Shown here piece by piece: positions 12,230-19,573 of a stretch of 21,747 bases of DNA. The notes below the pieces were generated by a model that saw nothing but the letters and a program-made list of their open reading frames with translations, made no database searches and was not told the origin of the DNA. Made by a program: the position numbers and the translations under genes. The stretch is taken from IMG/VR virus record IMGVR_UViG_3300030103_005374, positions 1-21,747 of that record. The stretch is one strand, 5' to 3'. Positions within the stretch are counted from its first letter, which is position 1, and every line of letters begins with the position of its first letter. The stretch is from a virus.

Positions 12230-13528
12230 TTATAAAACAACTTGTACATCAAATATTACAAAATCGTTTTTCTTTTTAATAATTTGTCTATCTACTTTTC
12301 CGATAGCCAATACTTCTCCCGTTACATCAGTTATACCAATTTCTGTTATTCTAACATCATCATTTAAATCAATTGTACCATTATTAGATCTAAAAAATTC
12401 TCCTCTTCCTGCAATACAAATAACATTTTGTACTAAGTTATTAACAACACTATCTACAGTAGTATTAAAAGTACCACCTGAATAATAATATAAACCTAAA
12501 TCATTAGTTATTATACCAGTTTCTGTATCACCACTAAAATCAGTTGCAATATTATTTACAATTGTTGGATCGGTGAATGCTAAAATTCCTTTATCTAAAT
12601 ATGCCACACCAATAACGTTATCTTTATTAATTCCTGTAGGTCCAACGGTTTTAGTATTTATAAGTTGTTTATTATTTACACTAAAAGGTTTTACTTGATC
12701 GTATCCTGTAGACCAACTCTTAGTTAAATCGTCATTAGGTCTTTGTACATTATCAGAAACCATATAACTTACAGGAAAATCTTTCCCAAAAATACCTTCA
12801 GTAAATACTGAACCATCTTTATATCTACCATCTAACTGTACTAAACTAAATTGTGCACTATTAACAAAAGTTGAATAACAATCATAGGTTGTGATACCTG
12901 TTGCTTCACCACCAGATGTATAACCGGTAACTATTGGTAAAGTTGTTTTTATAGTTTTACCATCAATCAATTCACCATAACTATCGTTATCTATTATCGC
13001 CATTAAAACTTTATCTGTAGCTAATCCACTAAATGCAGTGTCTGACCAACCACCGTTGGTTGATGTAGTTCCCGTAAATATTTTCTTTTTAGATTCTAAA
13101 ATCGGTAACCTTAAACTTTCAAAATAATTGGTAAAAGGAGAAGTATTATCTGTCTTATCAATTAAAATATAAGTTAAATTACTTCCACTTACTACTGTTT
13201 CCCCCAATGGTACTGTAGTATTAACAATAACATTGGACCCTGACTCAACCGATTTAATATTTATCTGTGTATTGTTTAAATAAAGTTTATTTTTAATTCC
13301 TACACCTACATCTATATTATCATTTGTTCCACCATTTTCACCTAAATCACCACTATTTGAAGGTACTAACCCAGATGTTAATAACCCACTAGTCCTATAA
13401 TTTGCATCAGAATCTCCTAAAACAAAGTGTGTTAGTATCTGATTACTTTGAGTTAATAATCTTTCTCTACCAGCTAATGTTAGTTTTGCCGTTATTGATA
13501 CCGTATTCGCTGAACTGATTAATCCCAT
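12230..13528 (-). CDS. Tail-collar/fibre-type virion protein A
   Basis: 432 residues. The N-terminus SITAKLTLAGRERLL...LGDSDANY (11-44) and the last 43 residues (EIGITDVTGEVLAIGKVD) recall the two halves of the tail-collar fibre domain of P2-like phages (first GDG/GDS, later EIGLxDxxGxLxAVG), here split by about 345 residues of beta-rich insert. The same N- and C-terminal modules occur in the next gene upstream (13540-15744), so the two are paralogues. The insert is rich in Ser, Thr, Gly and Asn, like receptor-binding or spike domains; no enzyme motif seen. The ATG at 13528 lies 11 nt after the preceding stop. Probable location: baseplate or tail-fibre attachment. The exact role is not clear. 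Confidence 0.78.
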   Translation of the reverse strand: MGLISSANTVSITAKLTLAGRERLLTQSNQILTHFVLGDSDANYRTSGLLTSGLVPSNSGDLGENGGTNDNIDVGVGIKNKLYLNNTQINIKSVESGSNVIVNTTVPLGETVVSGSNLTYILIDKTDNTSPFTNYFESLRLPILESKKKIFTGTTSTNGGWSDTAFSGLATDKVLMAIIDNDSYGELIDGKTIKTTLPIVTGYTSGGEATGITTYDCYSTFVNSAQFSLVQLDGRYKDGSVFTEGIFGKDFPVSYMVSDNVQRPNDDLTKSWSTGYDQVKPFSVNNKQLINTKTVGPTGINKDNVIGVAYLDKGILAFTDPTIVNNIATDFSGDTETGIITNDLGLYYYSGGTFNTTVDSVVNNLVQNVICIAGRGEFFRSNNGTIDLNDDVRITEIGITDVTGEVLAIGKVDRQIIKKKNDFVIFDVQVVL

Positions 13529-13539
13529 TTCTTTATAAT

Positions 13540-15744
13540 TTAAAAATCAATTGTTAGTTCAATAGAGGCAGTACTACTATCCGCTATTCTTATTGGTCTA
13601 GATAATTTACCTACCATTACTAAATTACCATCACTATCTAAAATACCTACTTCAGAAATAAATCTATCCTCACCTAAAGTATATGAAGTGTTACAACTAG
13701 TTGGTAATTGTGCCCCATCTACATTAATTGTAAATAAAGTTTTATAGATAGTCGCACCTATAAAAGTTCTTAAGTTACCATAAAATAATCTCTCATCCCC
13801 AAAATTTAATTTACCATAATTTTCCCCTTTTGGTAAATCTAATTCAACACCTAAATTAAATGTATTCCCACTAGCATTATTATATTGACTACCTTTAAGG
13901 ATGAATCCAGTGTTAGCACTATTTTGGTTTTCTAATAAAACTGGATTAATTGTTTCTCCTGAATTACCGGTAATATTATTACTAGTATAATTAATTTCTC
14001 TCCATTCTGATGGATTAGGTCTTGTTTGTGTCGACTTATTTATTTTTTGACTTAAAAGAACGAATTTATTAGCGTAAAAACCATAACCGTCATAAGATGA
14101 AGATTCTAATTTTCTCATATAAGGTAACTGATTAATATTATTAATTCTAAATTGTAAATCTTTATCCGTAGATGTATTATTATCTAAAATAGTGTACCTT
14201 TGACAAGGTAATACTGAAGTAAACCCACTGTTTCCACTAAATTGTAAACCGTATGTTAAAAACATAGTTTCACCCGCTTCTAAACAACCGCTACAGTCCC
14301 CATCTACTGATGGTATAAGGCTGGCAGATAGATCGGGTAACGTATAATTTCTATTAGACTTATAAGACATTGCTGCCAATAATTCTTCATTATCTATTAC
14401 AACTATTTTTAATTGTGGAAATACCTTACCTACCGCTAATGGTGCATCAGGTGTAACACTCATAGTAGGATCTTCGATTAAATCATAATATTGTATATCT
14501 GTTTGATTTAATTCTTTTTCTATTGTATCAGTAACAAATGTCATACCTAATGTTGTACCACTTCCTGTTACTTCGTTTCTTCTATGCCAAAGGATAGGAA
14601 TATCTAAATTTAACAATTTACCACTATTTCCATCTATATTAAACATTTCTCCATAAAAGTTAGAAATACAACTATTAGTATAATGAATAACTGAAATACC
14701 TTTTATAAAAGGATCCATATAACTTACGGATAACATATCACTACTCAAATTTATTTGTGGTGTTTCGTTATAGAGTAAATATTGTTTTGTTCCTGCGTAT
14801 TGTTCCGAGCCGAATAAATCATGACTATGATAATTTTCACTATTATCTCTAAATTGTCCTGCCATATTTTCAGTCCACACATTATTCATATTCCACACAG
14901 GTATATTTTCTACACAAATATCACAACTACTATCAAAAGAAAGTGTTCCTGTATTCCAATATGATGATAATGATGGTAATCCATAATATGTATCTTCGGG
15001 ATCATCTCCACCAGGTAAAGTATAATATGTAATAACTGTTCCCGAAAATCCACTAAAAGTTGGTAGTTCTCTGTCCACTTTAATTGTGGATCCACTTATA
15101 CTAGTTATATTATAAACTTGATTTACTGTAGCTGCAGTCATTGTTGGTGTAGTAATATCACCTAATGTAGGATTACTAAATCTAAACATTATAAAATCGT
15201 CTTCACTTGTGGCAGTTAACGTAATACCACTTAAAACTCCTTGTATAAATGGTGTAGTATCAATTTCACCCGTAAAATTACTTAAATCAATAGTACCACT
15301 CTCTTTGATAAATCTTTCTGAAGTTTGTGCAGTTAAACCCTCACTAACAGTTGATCCAGAAAAGAATCCTCTATCCGCAGCTTCATTACTTACCACACCT
15401 TTAATTAATTGTAGACTACTACTACTATCAATGGGTTGTATAAAATTGTTATTATTATCTAATAAAAAAGATGTTAAAAATGGTTGTTTATCTTTAGGTC
15501 GTAATACTTTAGAATAAATATTTTTAGTTACAGAACCATCACCACCATAAAAATAAAATTCTCCTGTGGAGGCGTTACTTTTGGGGACAAACTCTTTCCA
15601 CCCTTTTACGTAGTTATAATCTACTTCTGAATCACCCGCAATCCAAGAATTATAAGTTAATTTTCCTTGTGCTAGTTGTTCTCTACCAATGTCGGTTAAC
15701 TTAACTCTTACTAATGCAGTATTTTGTTTATTTATATAACTCAT
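13540..15744 (-). CDS. Tail-collar/fibre-type virion protein B (paralogue of A)
   Basis: 734 residues. The N-terminus ALVRVKLTDIGREQLA...AGDSEVDY (about 10-43) and the last 43 residues (SEVGILDSDGNLVMVGKL) align without gaps to protein A, showing duplication of an attachment domain. The large insert is beta-rich and repetitive in Ser/Thr/Gly, with several Cys pairs (SCDICVENIP, DCSGCLEAGE). No catalytic motif identified. It follows the propeller fibre after 44 nt without a recognisable promoter. Likely a virion protein at the baseplate/fibre junction. Confidence 0.78.
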   Translation of the reverse strand: MSYINKQNTALVRVKLTDIGREQLAQGKLTYNSWIAGDSEVDYNYVKGWKEFVPKSNASTGEFYFYGGDGSVTKNIYSKVLRPKDKQPFLTSFLLDNNNNFIQPIDSSSSLQLIKGVVSNEAADRGFFSGSTVSEGLTAQTSERFIKESGTIDLSNFTGEIDTTPFIQGVLSGITLTATSEDDFIMFRFSNPTLGDITTPTMTAATVNQVYNITSISGSTIKVDRELPTFSGFSGTVITYYTLPGGDDPEDTYYGLPSLSSYWNTGTLSFDSSCDICVENIPVWNMNNVWTENMAGQFRDNSENYHSHDLFGSEQYAGTKQYLLYNETPQINLSSDMLSVSYMDPFIKGISVIHYTNSCISNFYGEMFNIDGNSGKLLNLDIPILWHRRNEVTGSGTTLGMTFVTDTIEKELNQTDIQYYDLIEDPTMSVTPDAPLAVGKVFPQLKIVVIDNEELLAAMSYKSNRNYTLPDLSASLIPSVDGDCSGCLEAGETMFLTYGLQFSGNSGFTSVLPCQRYTILDNNTSTDKDLQFRINNINQLPYMRKLESSSYDGYGFYANKFVLLSQKINKSTQTRPNPSEWREINYTSNNITGNSGETINPVLLENQNSANTGFILKGSQYNNASGNTFNLGVELDLPKGENYGKLNFGDERLFYGNLRTFIGATIYKTLFTINVDGAQLPTSCNTSYTLGEDRFISEVGILDSDGNLVMVGKLSRPIRIADSSTASIELTIDF

Positions 15745-15788
15745 TACTAATTCTTATTTTAATATAAATATGCTCAATGTAAATATTA

Positions 15789-18713
15789 TTAATAAATATT
15801 TCCTCTATTTGTGACAATTTCTATAGGAATTGTCGTACTATAGGTAACACTTGTTATTATTTCCCCAACAATAGGTGTATATAATTTTTGGTTTTTAACT
15901 CTATAAATTAATTTATCACCAGCAACCGCTTCACTTAAATCAATAATCAAAGAATAATTATTTTGTCCTAATACATAAGGTGTAGATGCAATATATTTTA
16001 CGTCCTTAAAATCTTCGTCACTTACATCTGTAACTTCTATAGTAAATAATCCTTCTTGACATATTGTAGGTGCATTAGGTATTACCCAAGATAACTCAGG
16101 TTTATTTGTTTCCACACTTCCAAATACACCACTAATAGGATTAAAAAACACTTGAATTAAATCACCTTTTTTAATTTCTACTAAAATTATTAGTCTTCTA
16201 GGATCTGTATCTGATCTCATATACTCTATATTATATGAAAGTTGGTTACCATTTAAAGTTAACCCTACATCACCTATTGCATCAACCGGTAAATAATACT
16301 CATATGTTTGTTGAGTAGTATTATAATATAATTTATCTTCTTTCCCTTGTTGTCCTGTAGGTCCTGAAGAAATAGGTTCAGTTACGGTATAATTATCAAT
16401 TGATAATTCATTTGGATTACCGTCCTCCACAAATGCTAACGTAACCATTCTATCTGCTAATGTTGGTGTAAAAAAGTCTATATAAAATGCATTAGGTGTG
16501 TCTGTATTAGCACTATATTCAACCCCTTTTGATTGAATTACCCCATTATAAGACACTAAGGGATCTGATAAAGAGTTATAAAAAAATCTAGTGTCTCCAG
16601 ATTCAGTTTTAAATGAAGTTACTCTTAAATTACTGATGGTATTAGGTTCTCCTGGCTCATTAATGAAGGTTGGTTCGTCCGCTTCAAAAAGATTTAAAAA
16701 GTACCAATCTGTTTCGGGATTATATAAATTATATTCCGTACCTCTTTTATAGTTATTAACACTATTTCTTCTTCTACCTAATTCTTTTTGTATTAATGTT
16801 TTAATCGGATAATCAAAATATCCTTTTATTATAAATTCCCCCTCATCTATTTCATTTAAAGGTATTGTTAATGTAGTACCACTTTCTCCACTAAATAAAG
16901 TATAATCAAAATCCTCTACTAAAACGGGATTATCATTAAATACACCTCTCTCACAATCAAAAGAATAAATTTCTGCAGTGAAATTCAATTTATTTGGTTG
17001 TATGACATTTGAAACGTCATTTAATATTAAGTCAAACTCAAAAGGAGTTCTATCACGATCACTTATATAAACATATCTATCACAAGATAATGTCTTACTA
17101 GTTATAACATTTGGTAATCCCCATGTGGACGTAATACCTGTACTGATACCTGTTAATGAAAACCCTTCTTCTTCAAAATTACATTGTACCCCTAATCCGT
17201 TAGGTCTATGTATAATGTGTAAAAAATCTTTTAGATAATCAGCAACATATATTTTTTCATCAGGACCCATTTGTAACGCACCTAAACTAGCAGTAATAGG
17301 TAAGTCAGCCACAATAATACTATTATCTACCATTTCAGTAGAAGAAGTGTAAGTTAAATCATATTGTATTATTTTATTAGATGCACCATCACTTACATAG
17401 AATTTAGAAGAATCGGATGAAAATTCTAAACCATAAGGTCCGTTTATAAAAAATGTGTCACCACTTATTAATAACTCATTAGACAATGTACCACCTGTAT
17501 TATTAAAATCTAATACTTGAATTAGGTTCTCATCATAAAATAGTGAAACTAATTTACTACTATCTGGTGACGTTTTCATATACCCCCTATTAGTATTATA
17601 TGTAGTACCTGTATCACTTATTACTGCAGATGCTATACCACCACTCTTTACCCTAAACGAATAAAATTTAGAATCTCCACTAGTGTGTGTTATAACCCAA
17701 TAATCAGTTTCATTAAAATGAGAACAAGCGGTAACTTTTTCACAAATAGGGGTACTAATTAAAGGCATATTTTTAAAAATAATTTTACCATCTCCACCTG
17801 CCCTATTCATATCCACTAAACTATATTCAAAACCATTAGGGTTACCTTCAAAGTCAGTAGTAAATATATAATACTCATTACTATTTGGTCGAGGTACGAT
17901 TATACTAGATTGGGTAGAAGTACCTGAACTTCTCAAATTAGCCCCTTGTTGCATAATAGTATTAGCACTAGTAAAAACTGTTTCACCATCAGTATAAAAT
18001 AATAAATTACCTTCTTGATTAGATATACTACTACATCCTTCTTGTGATACTACTGCACCACTTATCACAACAGGTGTTGCCCCACTTTTTATGGGATCGA
18101 AACTTATACCAGCTCTCTGCCCAAACAACCAATTATAATTTAATCTATCATAAGTATATTCATTATTATCAAAAGTTACTGGACCACATAGTGTGTCATT
18201 ACTACCGGAAATAGGTATTTTTCGTGTTCCTCTAGGTGTAAATTGTGGATAATCAAAACCATAAACATCTGATCTTTCTTCATGTGAATACTTATCTTCA
18301 TTACTTACAGGCTCCCAACCTAAATAAATCTTTTTTTCACTTATTGCACCATAATGTTCATAAGTTTTACCACCATCTATATATTGCATAGGGATATTTG
18401 CAAAAATTTCTTTATCAATTAAATTTTCATCTTCATCTAATTCGTAATTAAAAAAACATAATTTGTTAATAGGTGCATCAGTTAAGGCGGTATTACCCAT
18501 ACTTTGTGGTACGGGCTTAAATATTAAATTTTTAACCTGTGAAAGATCATCCATAAAATATGCCCTATTAACTGTAAATAATGAAGGGGATAAAGAACTA
18601 GCTAGATAGTTAATATTTAAATTAATATCTACTTCAGTTCTAACCTCGTTTTCGGTTACTACTTTACCATTAACACTAATTGGGTTTATTATATTTGCCT
18701 TTATATTCGCCAT
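15789..18713 (-). CDS. Fibre/adhesin protein with a Bacteroidota gliding-type beta-propeller
   Basis: 974 residues, beta-rich, without signal peptide. Residues 1 to about 190 are a unique N-terminal region (MANIKANIINPISVNGK), probably for virion attachment. About 194-538 is a propeller domain matching, in order, the conserved blocks of the N-terminal domain in secreted Bacteroidota gliding/type IX secretion proteins: NWLFG, GNLLFYTDG, STQSSIIVPRP, YYIFTTD, EKVTAC, DYWVITH, GPDEKIYVA and GLPNVI. It is followed by beta domains, including two copies of a module with NG-x7-EY spacing (about 722-760 and 820-857). No C-terminal type IX sorting domain is present, in line with intracellular assembly into a virion. 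Transcribed with the neighbouring structural genes. Likely role: contact with the host surface; what it binds is unknown. Confidence 0.85.
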   Translation of the reverse strand: MANIKANIINPISVNGKVVTENEVRTEVDINLNINYLASSLSPSLFTVNRAYFMDDLSQVKNLIFKPVPQSMGNTALTDAPINKLCFFNYELDEDENLIDKEIFANIPMQYIDGGKTYEHYGAISEKKIYLGWEPVSNEDKYSHEERSDVYGFDYPQFTPRGTRKIPISGSNDTLCGPVTFDNNEYTYDRLNYNWLFGQRAGISFDPIKSGATPVVISGAVVSQEGCSSISNQEGNLLFYTDGETVFTSANTIMQQGANLRSSGTSTQSSIIVPRPNSNEYYIFTTDFEGNPNGFEYSLVDMNRAGGDGKIIFKNMPLISTPICEKVTACSHFNETDYWVITHTSGDSKFYSFRVKSGGIASAVISDTGTTYNTNRGYMKTSPDSSKLVSLFYDENLIQVLDFNNTGGTLSNELLISGDTFFINGPYGLEFSSDSSKFYVSDGASNKIIQYDLTYTSSTEMVDNSIIVADLPITASLGALQMGPDEKIYVADYLKDFLHIIHRPNGLGVQCNFEEEGFSLTGISTGITSTWGLPNVITSKTLSCDRYVYISDRDRTPFEFDLILNDVSNVIQPNKLNFTAEIYSFDCERGVFNDNPVLVEDFDYTLFSGESGTTLTIPLNEIDEGEFIIKGYFDYPIKTLIQKELGRRRNSVNNYKRGTEYNLYNPETDWYFLNLFEADEPTFINEPGEPNTISNLRVTSFKTESGDTRFFYNSLSDPLVSYNGVIQSKGVEYSANTDTPNAFYIDFFTPTLADRMVTLAFVEDGNPNELSIDNYTVTEPISSGPTGQQGKEDKLYYNTTQQTYEYYLPVDAIGDVGLTLNGNQLSYNIEYMRSDTDPRRLIILVEIKKGDLIQVFFNPISGVFGSVETNKPELSWVIPNAPTICQEGLFTIEVTDVSDEDFKDVKYIASTPYVLGQNNYSLIIDLSEAVAGDKLIYRVKNQKLYTPIVGEIITSVTYSTTIPIEIVTNRGNIY
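17100..18134 (-). other. Segment encoding the gliding-type beta-propeller
   Basis: Covers the part of the fibre gene from NWLFG to GLPNVI. The base composition is like the rest of the gene, so if acquired from a host it has been adapted to the phage for a long time. Confidence 0.7.
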
Positions 18714-18749
18714 TATTTATAAATATATTTTATTTTATAGTTTTTTATT

Positions 18750-19562
18750 TTATTCTAAACAATCAATTATTAGTTGATCATCTTGATCCCATTCATTATC
18801 TCCCACTACCGTAACATTACCTTCATATTCATTAGTTTCATATATTTGTGTTATAAACGCAGTATTATAAGTTGTTATATTTGTTGCAGTTGCATTTTCT
18901 CTACATTTTTTATACTTTTCTTTTAAAACATTTAAATATTGTAATAAACTATTATATTCAGAGTTTGACGTACAACCACTACTAACACTATTATTTTCTA
19001 AATTAATTAACTGTTGTTGTATCATTTCTATTTCAACACTTAAAGAATAACAATCATTTTTAGAATCTACAAAATTCTGTTGTGATAATTTTTCTTTTTC
19101 TGCTAACTCAATACACTCACTATTTTTTACTACTAATTCTTCTTTTAATTTATTAATTTGATTATTTAAATCTTTTTCACTTTTATTTATTACACTTAGT
19201 TGTGTTTGTAAATTATTTAACTGGTTTGTTAAATTATTTATAATTGTACTATTTCCTGTATTAGGATTGTCGTTAACATTGTCACCTACATTTGGTGTCT
19301 TTCCGTCACCTGACGAAGGTAATCTATATTCATCGTTTGGTGTTTTACCTTCGGGTGTCATAGGATTTTTACCTATATTAGGATTCTTACTAGTATTAGG
19401 ATTCTTACTAGTATTAGGATTCTTACTAGTATTAGGATTCTTACTAGTGGGGGGATTCTTACTAGTAGAAGGATTAAAAGGGTTAGTAGACAAAGGTGGA
19501 CTAACACTTTTGTTACTATTACTTTTACTACTAATTACTTTTATTTTAGATGATTTTCCCAT
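18750..19562 (-). CDS. Low-complexity and coiled-coil virion-associated protein
   Basis: 270 residues. Residues 1-30 are Ser/Lys-rich (SKIKVISSKSNSNKS), then a Pro/Asn/Thr repeat of the six-residue unit NPNTSK (about 33-66), an acidic linker (DNVNDNPNTGN), a long coiled coil (about 105-225) with several Cys, and an acidic C-terminus (DNEWDQDDQLIIDCLE). No domain recognised. It sits between the partial large protein (11 nt upstream) and the propeller fibre, which suggests a structural, chaperone or spacer role in fibre assembly. The extended NPNTSK repeat may act as a flexible linker. Identity uncertain. Confidence 0.75.
   Translation of the reverse strand: MGKSSKIKVISSKSNSNKSVSPPLSTNPFNPSTSKNPPTSKNPNTSKNPNTSKNPNTSKNPNIGKNPMTPEGKTPNDEYRLPSSGDGKTPNVGDNVNDNPNTGNSTIINNLTNQLNNLQTQLSVINKSEKDLNNQINKLKEELVVKNSECIELAEKEKLSQQNFVDSKNDCYSLSVEIEMIQQQLINLENNSVSSGCTSNSEYNSLLQYLNVLKEKYKKCRENATATNITTYNTAFITQIYETNEYEGNVTVVGDNEWDQDDQLIIDCLE
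19359..19466 (-). repeat. 18-bp tandem repeat (four exact, two degenerate copies)
   Basis: Exact copies of the 18-bp unit ATTAGGATTCTTACTAGT (plus-strand reading) at 19377-19394, 19395-19412, 19413-19430 and 19431-19448, with a diverged copy on each side (19359-19376 and 19449-19466). It encodes NPNTSK on the minus strand. Exact identity points to recent slippage, so the copy number may vary between genomes. Confidence 0.93.
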
Positions 19563-19573
19563 TTTTATTTTTT

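Noticed and set aside
18714-18725. TATAAATA directly before the ATG of the propeller fibre, like a T4 late promoter
   Set aside because: Transcription from it would start inside the gene, and the other structural genes lack it; in such AT-rich DNA the 8-mer is expected by chance.
19359-19466. Repeat cluster considered as a CRISPR array
   Set aside because: Units are contiguous 18-bp copies without spacers and lie in frame in a gene.
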